Source: CAYUUW01 sp964448005 (GTDB lineage: Bacteria > Patescibacteriota > Gracilibacteria > UM-FILTER-43-11). From it: DNA of 64,000 nucleotides. The DNA is taken from assembly GCA_964448005.1 (NCBI GenBank), contig CAYUUW010000001.1, positions 1-64,000 of the forward strand. The letters are read 5' to 3'. Positions 1 through 8,117 of this stretch are shown in pieces; within the stretch, counting starts at the first letter, position 1; the number at the start of each line of letters is the position of its first letter. The position numbers were made by a program, and so were the translations under genes. The notes beneath the pieces are model-generated. The model saw only the letters and a list, made by a program, of their open reading frames with translations, searched no databases and was not told the DNA's origin.

Positions 1-331
1 GGGCTTCTTCCACGGCGGGCACCAGAACGCCCAGAATCACGGGGTCGCCTTGGTGGAGCTGCTGCGCATGGCGAAGGGCTTCCGCCGAAGCGGTATTGCA
101 GGCCACAATGATCAGCTGGCAGTCCTGATCGATCAGGAATTGGATGTTCTTTTCCGTCAGTTCGTTCACCCGCTGCGCCGAACGGCTGCCATAAGGGCTG
201 TTGGCCTGGTCCCCCAGGTACACGTAATCGTATTGGGGAAAGCGCTGAAGATACTCCTTCATGACGGTCAATCCGCCGAAGCCGGAATCCAAAAGGCCTA
301 TCTTGCCGGGGCTTTGGGGAGCTTTATTCAT
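1..331 (-). CDS. murI: Glutamate racemase, 5' part (runs off the window)
   Basis: Converts L-glutamate to D-glutamate for peptidoglycan precursors in the cytoplasm. The visible N-terminal 110 residues begin MNKAPQSPGKIGLLDSGFGG, and IGLLDSGFGGLTV is the classic start of the family. SPYGSRS follows near residue 48 and VACNTASAE near 75, which carries the first catalytic Cys. The C-terminal half with the second Cys lies outside the window. The start is the only ATG that precedes the first beta-strand at normal family spacing. It lies 18 nt downstream of the lipoprotein gene on the same strand, so the two may be cotranscribed. The assignment is secure from motifs. Confidence 0.93.
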   Translation of the reverse strand, partial: MNKAPQSPGKIGLLDSGFGGLTVMKEYLQRFPQYDYVYLGDQANSPYGSRSAQRVNELTEKNIQFLIDQDCQLIIVACNTASAEALRHAQQLHQGDPVILGVLVPAVEEA

Positions 332-349
332 TGGGATGTTGCGATTCCA

Positions 350-1072
350 TTATTGCGGCGTTGCTTCACCCTCCTTCAGCTTCCCCAAGGAGCGGAAGCG
401 CTCCAAAATCCTCTCGTCGTTGATCTTGTCCAGATCCTCCGGCTTGGGTTCGGAAACGTAGCCGCTGGTCACCTGGAAAGCTTGAACATCCGTCTGGGCT
501 AATAGAGCTGGTTGCATAACAATCCCCGGTTCGCTGGAGGACGAAATCCAAGACCAAAATTTGCCTCTATAGATTTCTTCATTGCCGATTTTGGCGAGGA
601 ATACCTTTTGATAAAGATCAGCAGGCCACTCCAGGCGGTATTCAGGTTTACTAATTTTCCCTGCTCCAATGTCGGTTAGGATAAATGTACCAGTAGTAGG
701 TTCGTAACTAATAATGTCCTGTTCGGAAAGAACCGTCTCACCTGTTTCAGCCAAATAAATCGCAAAGCCCTTCGCTGCGATGTTTTGCGTGTCGCAATGA
801 AGGTCGATCCGGGCGCTTTGGTCTTTTTCGCTCACCAGGCATTCGCTGCGGCACCCTTCGGTACGGGAATTCAGGTTGGCCTCGAAGCGCCACACTTGTG
901 CTTCTGGATCGTATTGGCCTGCCGCCAAAGCCTCGCCGCCCTTGATGCAGTGTTGCTCGGCGATCTGCCTGGCCTCCCCTTCGGACAGGGGGTGGGTCGT
1001 CTGGGGGGTGTTTTGGCTGGCGCAGGCGGCCAGCAGGGCTACGGAAAGGAGGGCGAGAACAGATTTTCTCAT
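350..1072 (-). CDS. Putative lipoprotein of unknown function
   Basis: A 240-aa protein starting MRKSVLALLSVALLAACASQ. This is a type II signal peptide with a LAAC lipobox, so the mature protein should be lipid-anchored at Cys18. An upstream in-frame ATG would add 16 residues before the signal and is less likely. The rest has a Cys-containing segment (EQHCIKGG, TEGCRSECLVS, DLHC), then a beta-rich stretch ending in a charged tail. I do not recognise a domain. It sits directly upstream of murI on the same strand. Confidence 0.75.
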   Translation of the reverse strand: MRKSVLALLSVALLAACASQNTPQTTHPLSEGEARQIAEQHCIKGGEALAAGQYDPEAQVWRFEANLNSRTEGCRSECLVSEKDQSARIDLHCDTQNIAAKGFAIYLAETGETVLSEQDIISYEPTTGTFILTDIGAGKISKPEYRLEWPADLYQKVFLAKIGNEEIYRGKFWSWISSSSEPGIVMQPALLAQTDVQAFQVTSGYVSEPKPEDLDKINDERILERFRSLGKLKEGEATPQ

Positions 1073-1274
1073 GGCAAGCCAAAGGATGGAATAAGAGGCG
1101 GACAAGCTCCATGGTCGCACAATTGCCGGAAGCCTGGCAACCCAAAAGGGCCAGGGAAGTGCTCGAAAATGCCTAACAATAGACTAGGAATGGCTTTTAT
1201 GAATAGGGAGATTTTTTTCCAGGATCCTGTGCTGATTCTGCCCTCCCTCCTCCGAGCGGATCGACTTTTGGATT

Positions 1275-1715
1275 TCACGTCACAAGACCTATTTTTGCAA
1301 AAATAAAAACAGCAGCCAGCAAAGAAAGGATGCTTATGCCAATCACAGCTATTCCGCTCAAAATGAGCTTAAGAAGGGTGTTTGCCCACTTGCTCTCATT
1401 CAATTTCGCGGTAGCCATGCGACCCAAAAAATAATAGAAAAGCATATTGATTCCGATTTCCCCAAAATTCCTCAGGTGCATCCCTGTGGCGGAGAGCGCT
1501 TTCGCGGCCAAAAGATTGGAATCAATCAGGCCGATGAGGGCTGAAATAGCGATGCTGGCTGGGGAGAACAGAATCAGAAAAGGGCCGCATTTTCCGTGAT
1601 AATGCTCAAGCTGGAATCCGTTGCACCCGTAGAATCCAAGCATCGACCAGACGACCCAGAGGCAGTAGGCCAGGGCAAAGCTCCAACCCCAGTGTGTTCG
1701 GCCTGTTTCAGTCAT
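1275..1715 (-). CDS. Small integral membrane protein, unknown
   Basis: A 146-aa protein with about four hydrophobic segments (around residues 10-30, 45-65, 80-100 and 115-140), so probably an inner-membrane protein. FYGCNGFQLEHYHGKCGPF between the first two helices has two Cys that could be on one face. No family is recognised. It is separated by about 200 nt on each side from its neighbours, in which I see no other gene. Confidence 0.6.
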   Translation of the reverse strand: MTETGRTHWGWSFALAYCLWVVWSMLGFYGCNGFQLEHYHGKCGPFLILFSPASIAISALIGLIDSNLLAAKALSATGMHLRNFGEIGINMLFYYFLGRMATAKLNESKWANTLLKLILSGIAVIGISILSLLAAVFIFAKIGLVT

Positions 1716-1827
1716 AAGGCTGTTTTATCTTAGTCTAGTGGAATGTTTCTATGGCAGCAAGAAATCCAGGTTCATCCACGCGTTCCGATCGTGCCTCCGA
1801 AGTGCTGAGGAAGAGCCGCACAAAATA

Positions 1828-1855
1828 TTGACATTTTTAATTTTTTATATATAAT
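1828..1855 (+). promoter_or_regulatory. Sigma-70-type promoter for the 55-aa membrane ORF
   Basis: A perfect TTGACA at 1828-1833 and a perfect TATAAT at 1850-1855 are separated by 16 bp in an AT-rich stretch. Transcription would start near 1862, about 93 nt before the small ORF at 1955. Confidence 0.7.
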
Positions 1856-1954
1856 TCCCATGTTGCCCTCTGCTTCTTTTCTTCAGGAAAAGAGGTGGCG
1901 CGCCCATCCAAAAAACCGCAGCCGCCCTTAGGCGCAGATCAAGGAGTCTGACAC

Positions 1955-2122
1955 ATGAGTGGAATCGGAGCTCTTCCAGACCACAGCGAACAAGCGGGAA
2001 GTTTCTTCTGGCAGACCGTTGTCGTCGTATCCATCTTCCTCGGCATTGTTGCCTACGTCGTTGCCTCAAAATGCTCCCCCCAGGAGGCTGAAGGGCAGGC
2101 CGGAAGCCTGGCCTATCCCTGA
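1955..2122 (+). CDS. Small single-pass membrane protein (55 aa)
   Basis: ATG at 1955 is preceded by AAGGAG at 1941-1946 with 8-nt spacing, one of the best Shine-Dalgarno sites in the window. It reads MSGIGALPDHSEQAGSFFWQ, then a hydrophobic segment (TVVVVSIFLGIVAYVVAS), then a short polar tail (KCSPQEAEGQAGSLAYP). One transmembrane helix with an outside N-terminus is likely. A consensus promoter lies upstream, so I believe it is expressed. Family and function are unknown. Confidence 0.65.
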   Translation: MSGIGALPDHSEQAGSFFWQTVVVVSIFLGIVAYVVASKCSPQEAEGQAGSLAYP

Positions 2123-2335
2123 TCTTACGCCTTGAGCGTGCTGCACCCCTGCCCTCTCCCTGTTCGCCCTTTCGGGCCTCAGGAGGTGGGGGTTTCAGCT
2201 TGGGGCGATTCCGGGTCGAATTCGGGCTGCCCCAAAGCAATCTCCACGAAATCTTGACTTCCCACTAGGGGATATTTGGCTTTTATCATCGTTGTCTGGC
2301 TCATAAGAAAGGGGATTGGTTCGCCTTTCCGACTT

Positions 2336-3550
2336 TCATTGTCTCTGCTTCAGGAATCCGATGATCTCCCTCACGTTGGCCTTTTTGCCGTACATCAGCA
2401 TCCCCATTCGGAAAATCCTTCCTGAAAGGTGGGTCAGAAGGAGAATTGAAAGGATCAGAATGGCCAGGCTGATCGCAATTTCAACAAACGAGATTTCATC
2501 CAAAGCAAATCTCATCATGCTCACGAAGGGGGCCGTGTAGGGGAAATAGGTCAGGAATTGGGCGAATCCCGACTGGGGATTCATCATGAGCAAAGAACTG
2601 AACATCAAAGGAAGAATGGCGAACATGCTGAAGACCATGGAAGTTTGCTGGGCCTCCTTGGCGGTGGATGAAACAGAGGCGGCGCAGGCAATAGAGGTCG
2701 CGAACAGAAAATGCCCAAGCACAAAATAAGCCAAGCTTAGCCCCACCGTCCATGAAAGGGTGACTCCCGCCAACCAGGCCTGGAGAGAGGCGATGAAGAT
2801 CGCCACCAGGCCCAACAGAGTCCATGCTCCCATTTGGAGCAGTCCGGCTGCCCCGTAGCCCAGAATTTTTCCTTTCAGCAATTGGCCGGCCGAGACGGAG
2901 GACAATAGAAGCTCTCCGGTCTTGCTCTCCTTTTCTTCCCCGATTCCTTCCATCAAATAGCCGGAGGAAGTGAGGATGCTGAAGAGCAGCAGGACGCTGA
3001 GGGCGAAAGTGAGCATCGTATTGGCGTCGCCTGTGCTTCCATCCTTTTTGTTTCCTTGGGGATCCATCAGAACTTCATCTATCGCTGGACGATTTTCAAT
3101 TTTTTCGGCGATCGATTCCTCCACCTCGGCGTAGCTGAGCAGGTTTTTTGTCAGAAAGTCCTGAATGGCTGAGGTGGGCCCCGGATCCAGAAACGACTTC
3201 TTTTTCGAATACGTGGTGATTTTTCCGTCGTTTCCGAGGTAGTCCTCCGTTATCTCAAAAAAGAAGGCAATATCACCCCTCATCAAGGCTTCCTTGGCTG
3301 CTTCGGCATGGGGATATTCTATGAATTCCTGATTTCCTTCTAAAAAACCTGAATCATCCACGAATCCGATTTTTTCGGCCCCGCCCTCGGGGGCCATCAA
3401 AGAAGGAATGAATTTTGCGAAAAGAAGCGGAAGGGCAAAGAGCAGGGGCATGAGCAGGGTGCCGAACAGAAACCCCTTCCGCTTTACGGTTGCGAGAAAT
3501 TCACGCTTGGCGATGATGAGGGTCTTATTGGCCACGCTGAACAACGTCAA
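2336..3550 (-). CDS. ABC-2 type transporter permease (NatB-like)
   Basis: A 404-aa membrane subunit of an ABC exporter. It has one N-terminal helix (around 25-50), a large extracytoplasmic domain (about 55-175), and five further helices to the C-terminus, the layout of the NatB/YhaP ABC-2 permease family. KTGELLLSSVSAGQLLKGK matches the conserved cytoplasmic segment of this family (usually KT.E.LL..P.s...l..GK). It overlaps the ATPase gene upstream by 26 nt, so the two are translated together. Substrate unknown; relatives export Na+, antibiotics or peptides. Confidence 0.85.
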   Translation of the reverse strand: MTLFSVANKTLIIAKREFLATVKRKGFLFGTLLMPLLFALPLLFAKFIPSLMAPEGGAEKIGFVDDSGFLEGNQEFIEYPHAEAAKEALMRGDIAFFFEITEDYLGNDGKITTYSKKKSFLDPGPTSAIQDFLTKNLLSYAEVEESIAEKIENRPAIDEVLMDPQGNKKDGSTGDANTMLTFALSVLLLFSILTSSGYLMEGIGEEKESKTGELLLSSVSAGQLLKGKILGYGAAGLLQMGAWTLLGLVAIFIASLQAWLAGVTLSWTVGLSLAYFVLGHFLFATSIACAASVSSTAKEAQQTSMVFSMFAILPLMFSSLLMMNPQSGFAQFLTYFPYTAPFVSMMRFALDEISFVEIAISLAILILSILLLTHLSGRIFRMGMLMYGKKANVREIIGFLKQRQ

Positions 3551-4420
3551 TGAATATTTCGTTCATGGAAACCGTTTTGACCTCGAATTTTTTGACCTTC
3601 ACTGCTTTGACCAGGGCCTCCAGAATGCCTTGCGGATTGGCATTGATTTCCAGATTCAACTCCGCGTAATTTCCGTAATCGTTTGTTTTTTGGATGCCGC
3701 CCAGGGCAGGGAGCGTTCCTTCGTATTCCAGGACGATTGAAAGCCCGTACTCGCTTTTGATCTGGCTCAGATCCCCATAGAGCATTTTCTGGCCTCGATG
3801 GATCATCAGGATTCGGTCGCACATTTTTTCGACCTCATCCATCTGATGGGTGCTCAAAAGAATGGTGACTCCTTTCCCCTTCAATTCAAGGAGAATGTCT
3901 TTGATCAGATTCCGGTTCACGGGGTCCAGGCCATAAAAAGGCTCATCCACAATCAGGATCGCAGGATCATGAATGACGGCGAGGATGAACTGCAATTTTC
4001 GGTGCATTCCCTTGCTCAACTCCTGAACGTTCCTGCGGGCATAGTCGCGAAGGTCCATTTTCTTGAGCCACTCCTCTGCTTTTCTGTCAATGTCTTTCGC
4101 CCCCTTGAGCTGCGCAAAGTACCTGATGCAATCGAACACCTTTTCTTTTTTGTACAATCCGCCCTCTTCCGGGAGGTAGCCTATAGTGTCTTTCGTCGCT
4201 TCGGAAAAAGGCTTCCCCAATACCTCTATTTCCCCCGAATCCGGCCTGAGGATGTCCAGGATCAGCCGGATCATCGTTGTTTTTCCGGCGCCATTGGGGC
4301 GCCGAGCAGCCCGAAGGTCTCGCCTCTGTTCACGGAGAATGAGAGGTCCTCAAAAACCGTTTTGCGGTCGAAGCGCTTGGTGAGGCTTTGGGCTTTTAGG
4401 GCGAGCGCTGAATTGCTCAT
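3525..4420 (-). pseudogene. ABC transporter ATPase, frameshifted in Walker A
   Basis: ATP-binding partner of the ABC-2 permease. The reading frame starts MSNSALALKAQSLTKRFDRK at 4420 and runs to FGLLGA, then loses frame: the next codons should read PNGAGKTT but the C-run is one base short (G-run at 4296-4299 on the + strand). After the shift the frame is intact to 3525, with Q-loop, LSKGMHRKLQ signature, ILIVDEPFYGLDP Walker B and STHQMDEVEKM switch region. With one base restored it would be a normal 298-aa ATPase. It may be a consensus error in a homopolymer or a real inactivation. Confidence 0.85.
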
Positions 4421-4444
4421 AAAAGCAGAATAAAGGGGGAATTT

Positions 4445-4693
4445 TCAAAATACGGCCCTGCTCCAGATGGCGGCAAAGCCAAGCAGCCCCACAGCAACAA
4501 TCACAGGTTGAATGAGAATGCCTGCCCAGGCCAGATACTTGCTTCCCTCACCAATTTGAGGGTGCTTTTTGATTTCATCCAGCGCAATGAGGCCAAGCAC
4601 AAAGGCTACGGGCCAAAACAGGAAGCCGAGGATAAAGGAGAGGACGGAATACAGGGGGTGTTCCCCCAGAAGAATGGGTTTTTTTTTCATCAA
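4445..4693 (-). CDS. DUF4190-like small membrane protein
   Basis: An 82-aa protein with two transmembrane helices (about 15-35 and 53-78) joined by ALDEIKKHPQIGEGSKYLAW. That Gly-rich loop following a FVLGLIAL-type helix is typical of DUF4190 proteins. Two adjacent Met codons can serve as start. Function of the family is unknown. It lies 24 nt upstream of the ABC ATPase on the same strand and might be the first gene of that operon. A TATAAT box on the minus strand at 4842-4847 is a possible promoter, without a good -35. Confidence 0.6.
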   Translation of the reverse strand: MMKKKPILLGEHPLYSVLSFILGFLFWPVAFVLGLIALDEIKKHPQIGEGSKYLAWAGILIQPVIVAVGLLGFAAIWSRAVF

Positions 4694-5077
4694 GGGGCTT
4701 GGCTAGATGGATAAATGTCCTCAGGCGCAAAGGGCCCAGCCCTTAGGGCGATTGTTTTTTTGGAGGCAGGCAAAAGCAGGCCCCCGATTTCTCGGCGCGG
4801 CAACTGTCTTCGTGGTGGGAATGAGATTGGAAATACGCTTTATTATAGCTCTTTCTGCTTCCAAAAAGCAAGCAGGCCTCGCTTGCGCTGGCCTGCCCGC
4901 AGGAGGGATCTTTGGCACTTTCGCAAGCTTTGCGAGGAGGAGGAGTTCAGCTTCGCCTTTTCGTAAATCCGGAGCGCCCTTTTTTTATTCCTGCAAGTAT
5001 CATGCGGCCGTTTTTAGCCATTTGATTATGGTGGTTGCGAATTGGCTTTGATTTCTCGTCGCTATCCAGCAAATCAA
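4694..5077. other. 384-nt stretch without a convincing gene
   Basis: Open frames here have no family features and look accidental. The stretch holds two inverted repeats: GCAGGCC/GGCCTGC at 4872-4896 and the 15-bp TCGCAAGCTTTGCGA at 4921-4935. It marks the left border between the GC-rich backbone and the AT-rich cassette array. Confidence 0.5.
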
Positions 5078-5605
5078 TCAACGCTTAAAGTGGGGTTTTT
5101 TAGATCCCTCCAGCATCAGCAGTTCATTTATTTTATTTTTCAGCTCCTCAAAATCGATATCTTTCTCATGCTTAATGTGAACGCTTCTTATTCCCGCTGA
5201 ATTCAAAACCGTGTCCACAAAGCTATCCCTCTCTCGCCTATCCTCTCTATTGTGGGTTTTTCCGTCGTACTCAATGGCTATAATGGGCTTCAGATATTGT
5301 TTCTCAAAAATAACAAAATCAATAGTTTTTCTGTTTATCCTATTCTGATAAGCCCAGAACTCTTTTCTTGTCGAAACGGCCTGAACGATATTGCTCAATA
5401 CCATTTGCGGAAAAGCCATATACTCATCGGGAATAATTTTTTGCAAACCTTCAAAAAACTGTCTTTCGGCTATGTTTAGCAAAAAGTCCTTTCTTTTGAA
5501 TGGAAGGGGCCTCTCTTCCTGCTGGGGGAAAATGCCTATCTTGTCCCTAAGGAAAAAAAATAAAATCACAAGAATCGCGAAGGTTGCTATGAGAAAAATT
5601 TCCAT
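5078..5605 (-). CDS. DUF2726 domain protein, nuclease-like fold
   Basis: A 175-aa protein. It has an N-terminal membrane anchor (about 3-20), then NIAERQFFEGLQKIIP, FVIFEKQYLKPIIAIEYDGKTH and RDSFVDTVLNSAGIRSVHI. This is the DUF2726 pattern, a relative of restriction-endonuclease-like and Vsr-like folds (D..., I.EYDGKTH, K). Catalysis on DNA is inferred for the family, not shown. It is AT-rich like the cassettes and ends the array: its start lies 29 nt left of the leftmost attC-like repeat, in the same orientation as the other cassette genes, so it is probably the distal cassette. Confidence 0.75.
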   Translation of the reverse strand: MEIFLIATFAILVILFFFLRDKIGIFPQQEERPLPFKRKDFLLNIAERQFFEGLQKIIPDEYMAFPQMVLSNIVQAVSTRKEFWAYQNRINRKTIDFVIFEKQYLKPIIAIEYDGKTHNREDRRERDSFVDTVLNSAGIRSVHIKHEKDIDFEELKNKINELLMLEGSKKPHFKR

Positions 5606-5633
5606 AGTTTTTAAAGGTTCTTTAGATTATTTC

Positions 5634-5777
5634 GCCTAACTTTTGCGTATGGCTGAAGTTGGGCAGGCGTATAATATCCAGAAACGGTGGAGCTGGGCCA
5701 ATTTGGATGAGTGGCTTTTTCTAAAATCGTTCAAGCAAACGCTAGGGTAGGCTGGGCGCTGTTGTGCGATGCTATAA
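5634..5777 (-). repeat. attC-like site A (most degenerate, distal)
   Basis: The left box GCCTAAC (5634-5640) reads GTTAGGC on the minus strand, a perfect GTTRRRY core. The right box is GCTATAA (5771-5777), abutting the lipoprotein stop codon. The inner part resembles site E (GAAGTTG, GTATAATATCC, CAATTTGG) but the outer stem is badly eroded. Box GCTATA at the right matches the revcomp of the left box of the next site (ATATAGC), linking both ends of the same cassette. Confidence 0.55.
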
Positions 5778-6383
5778 AAACGAAAGAGAGCTTATTATGA
5801 TATCGAGATTCTCTTTGTATTGCTCTCGCTCTTCTTTGTTTCTGTTGTCTTGAGGGGGGTTGTTGTATAAATCGAATTCGCTTGTTGTTAAATTGAGATA
5901 ATGACCATCAATTTCAATTATATAATGTTGACCTTCATGGCTTCTGTACATCTTAGTCGGATATTTTTCGCTGGCCTTTGAGGGGTAGATATTTCCAGTT
6001 TCTATGATATCCATGAGCTTATTTTCAATCCATTCCCTATTGCGATTTTCGAATTCTTCAAAGCTTTCGCCAGGAACGCTAAGGCTTGTGCTGCCATCTC
6101 GTGCGCTAATCCAGACTATTGAATTTTCCTCCACTGCCCTCCAGTCTGATGGATGGTTGAAAGAAATTTGCAATCCTTCATTATTATACAGGGCAATATC
6201 TTTGTTCAAATTTAAAAAAGGAGCTTCATTCTGTGCTTTTTCAGTACGGGTTGCCGCAGTAATATCTTCAGCAACAGCTGCAGCTTCTTTGCTCAAATTT
6301 ATAGCAGGAGCCTCATTCTGTGTTTTTTGAGTGCAGGCCGTCAGAAATAATGCAGCTGCGATCAGTAATTGTGCCCTCTTCAT
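5772..6383 (-). CDS. Cassette lipoprotein, unknown function
   Basis: A 203-aa protein starting MKRAQLLIAAALFLTACTQK, a type II signal with LTAC lipobox. An upstream in-frame ATG would place 36 residues before the signal and lie inside the attC-like repeat, so it is rejected. A 19-residue unit (TQKTQNEAPAINLSKEAAA / EKAQNEAPFLNLNKDIALY) is repeated after the lipobox. The body (LQISFNHPSDWRAVEENSIVWIS) resembles PsbP-like or 'photosystem-like' lipoprotein folds in which a short peptide binds a beta-sheet, but I cannot assign it. It fills the cassette between sites A and B', 27 nt from the right-hand core box, with its stop at the left one. Confidence 0.7.
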   Translation of the reverse strand: MKRAQLLIAAALFLTACTQKTQNEAPAINLSKEAAAVAEDITAATRTEKAQNEAPFLNLNKDIALYNNEGLQISFNHPSDWRAVEENSIVWISARDGSTSLSVPGESFEEFENRNREWIENKLMDIIETGNIYPSKASEKYPTKMYRSHEGQHYIIEIDGHYLNLTTSEFDLYNNPPQDNRNKEEREQYKENLDIIISSLSFL

Positions 6384-6410
6384 AATAGTTAAATTAGTTT
6401 TTATAATTTT

Positions 6411-6542
6411 ATATAGCGTTTTGCAGCTACAAGAAGTTGGCGATTTCGGAGACGAAAACCTTCTGCCACCACTGAACTTGACACGAAGCACAAAGCTTCA
6501 TTTAACCACTGAACCGCCAATTTCTTGTAGGTGCTGTTATGC
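6411..6542 (-). repeat. attC-like site B'
   Basis: The left box is ATATAGC (6411-6417) and the right box GTTATGC (6536-6542). The stem arms GCAGCTACAAGAAGTTGGCG and CGCCAATTTCTTGTAGGTGC are inverted with two mismatches. The middle shares a block with site B (CCACT-AACT, CGAAGCACAAAG), so B and B' form one subfamily. The left box departs from the AAC rule (AGC). Confidence 0.75.
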
Positions 6543-6558
6543 GTTCGCCCTTCTTTTC

Positions 6559-7146
6559 TCATTGTCTGTAATGGTTTGCTTTAATGTTATCTGCTGCAAG
6601 TTGCACAGCTTCTTCAATTCTCTTTTGTCGTGTTTCAGTTTTTTTTGCGTTCATAATCCACTCTAAAATTCCCCTTTTTGATGAACGTGGAAATTTTCCC
6701 CAATTGTCATGTGCAGTTTTATTTTTAAAAAATAGTGGCTTTAAATCATCTGGAATAGTAATGTTCTCAACGTCGTCTAATGCAGTCCAAGTCCCATTTT
6801 GTTTGGCGATATCTATCATTCTTAAACCTGAACTATGCATAAGTTCTTGTTCTATGAGCTTGGCAACCTTTTCTTTGTTTACTTTACTCCAATTACTCTT
6901 GGGATTTCGTTTCGAGAAAAACTGATAGTAACTATTTTCATCTCTTTTGTTTGGCTTGCTGTCTATCCAACCAAAACACAGAGCTTCGTCGACCGCTTCT
7001 GGATAGTAAATACTTGGGGTTTCACTTTCTTTTTTGTAAATAATAAGCCAAATAGATTTTTCTGATTGATGATTTTTATCCAGCCATTTACGCCAATCCT
7101 TCCGTGTCTTAGCATGAAAAGTTTTTATGTCATTGTAAAGTTCCAT
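6559..7146 (-). CDS. YdeI/OmpD-associated (OmdA) family protein
   Basis: A 195-aa protein with the N-terminal ARTRKDWRKWLDKNH-type motif, IWLIIYKKES, YPEAVDEALCFGWIDSKPN and YYQFFSKRNPKSNWSKVNKEK, all diagnostic of the YdeI/OmdA family. The C-terminal segment RSSKRGILEWIMNAKKTETRQKRIEEAVQ also fits. Homologues are called bacteriocin-protection proteins, but the molecular activity is not established. The gene fills a cassette: 20 nt from the core box on the right and 16 nt on the left. A related 92-aa protein is at 31656. Confidence 0.88.
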   Translation of the reverse strand: MELYNDIKTFHAKTRKDWRKWLDKNHQSEKSIWLIIYKKESETPSIYYPEAVDEALCFGWIDSKPNKRDENSYYQFFSKRNPKSNWSKVNKEKVAKLIEQELMHSSGLRMIDIAKQNGTWTALDDVENITIPDDLKPLFFKNKTAHDNWGKFPRSSKRGILEWIMNAKKTETRQKRIEEAVQLAADNIKANHYRQ

Positions 7147-7167
7147 TTTCTGGTTTCTTAGGGTGTC

Positions 7168-7299
7168 GCATAACGTTTTGCAGATTTGCGATGGGCGGGT
7201 TTTTCAGCACAAATGTTCATTCGGAGCACAAAACTTTCGGCTACCACTAAACTGTCTGCGGAGCACAAAACCCCGCCTATTGCAAATGTGCTGTTATGT
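7168..7299 (-). repeat. attC-like site B
   Basis: Boxes are GCATAAC (7168-7174) and GTTATGT (7293-7299). Stem arms GCAGATTTGCGATGGGCGGG and CCCGCCTATTGCAAATGTGC pair over about 20 bp with two mismatches. The loop holds two copies of CGGAGCACAAAA 37 nt apart. GTTATGC (the minus reading of the left box) is the same core as in Vibrio VCR sites. Confidence 0.82.
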
Positions 7300-7331
7300 G
7301 CAGCAGTTCTGTCGCCCATTTTCTCCATTGT

Positions 7332-7694
7332 TTATTCTACGAGCCAATTATTATTACTAAATCCATATGCGTAAATTGCTTCTGGTGATGTATAATCCTC
7401 AGGTCGCACAGATACAACAATTTGGGAGTTGTCTATGAATCGAATCGTTAAGGCTTTTTCGGGTTCAAAAGTCACATCCTGAACTATTTTTGTTATTTGA
7501 CTACAAAGTAAGTCACGAAAGCCAGCATTCCATGAAGTGATTTCAGTTTCATTAGCGTTTACAGTGAGTGGATTTGTAACGTTTATAGATGGCCCATCAA
7601 ATCTTAATTGTAGATAGTCCTGGACAAATTCAACTGAACTTAATTGGCGACCAACTAATTCATCCCAAAACTTTGATACATTTTCTTCACTCAT
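7332..7694 (-). CDS. Cassette protein of unknown function (120 aa)
   Basis: It starts MSEENVSKFWDELVGRQLSS and continues with FVQDYLQLRFDGPSINVTNPLTV, a two-strand opening. It then has an acidic middle and FIDNSQIVVSVRPEDYTSPEAIYAYG. It looks like a small, soluble beta-rich protein. I recognise the general pattern (short V-x-F-V-x-D-Y-x-Q-L-x-F segment) from uncharacterised proteins but can give no function. It is the only gene of the cassette between sites B and C, starting 40 nt after one core box and ending 32 nt before the other. Confidence 0.7.
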   Translation of the reverse strand: MSEENVSKFWDELVGRQLSSVEFVQDYLQLRFDGPSINVTNPLTVNANETEITSWNAGFRDLLCSQITKIVQDVTFEPEKALTIRFIDNSQIVVSVRPEDYTSPEAIYAYGFSNNNWLVE

Positions 7695-7734
7695 GATAAT
7701 TTCAAATTACTTGGAATGCCGCTCATACTGTTGC

Positions 7735-7861
7735 ACATAACGTTTCTGCGTATGCGATGTTTGCCAGTGGTATAATTGCACGAAGTGCTTACCACTGGCA
7801 AATATGGGTGGAGGCTTGCGGAGGTACGGAGCAAGCCGTAACCGCATACGCAGTGTTATAT
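7735..7861 (-). repeat. attC-like site C, stem with two side hairpins
   Basis: Boxes ACATAAC (7735-7741) and GTTATAT (7855-7861) enclose a perfect 11-bp stem (CTGCGTATGCG/CGCATACGCAG). Inside are two hairpins: TTTGCCAG/CTGGCAAA, capped by GCAC/GTGC, and GGCTTGC/GCAAGCC. The folded strand would be a branched cruciform. The 127-nt sequence is nearly identical to site F at 10640. Confidence 0.88.
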
Positions 7862-7990
7862 GATGTACATGTTTTCCTTTAATTTCTGAAAGAAATTGCT
7901 CTTACAAAAGAAAGATCCGATTTTGTTTTCCGTTTTGGGCGAAGGGCAGAGGGGATTAAGGGGTGAATGCCCGAAGCCAAAATACCTAAT
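7855..7990. repeat. Left inverted-terminal arm of the methyltransferase cassette
   Basis: Beyond the core box, TGATGTACATGTTTTCCTTT matches the reverse complement of the sequence next to site D (9330-9356). Similarity continues through GATTTTGTTTT and GGGG tracts for over 100 nt. A hairpin at 7933-7980 (TTTTGG...GGGC / GCCC...CCAAAA) has the loop AGAGGGGATTAAGGGGTGAAT-like sequence also seen at 10832-10882. Confidence 0.65.
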
Positions 7991-8049
7991 ATGCGGTCAT
8001 ACGCAACATCTGTTTTATAGGTTTCTGCGGTCTATCCACAATATTGTAT

Positions 8050-8117
8050 TTGACAAGTAATTCACTCATGTAATATACTAAGTTACGTGAAATGCGATAA
8101 TACTAAATATACGTGGT
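8050..8117 (+). promoter_or_regulatory. Promoter and possible Rrf2 operator
   Basis: TTGACA (8050-8055), an 18-bp spacer and TATACT (8074-8079) form a near-consensus promoter on the plus strand. A direct repeat TACTAA-n3/4-ACGTG occurs at 8076-8089 and 8101-8115, overlapping the -10 and the leader. It is a natural candidate operator for the Rrf2 regulator encoded two genes down, as these regulators usually control their own operon. Confidence 0.55.

Noticed and set aside
1845..2240. 131-codon Arg/Pro-rich frame on the minus strand
   Set aside because: It is antisense to the small membrane protein gene with a good promoter and ribosome site, and its translation is low-complexity.
4707..5051. 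114-codon open frame on the plus strand
   Set aside because: Low-complexity translation, no start signal, and inverted repeats underneath; it looks accidental.
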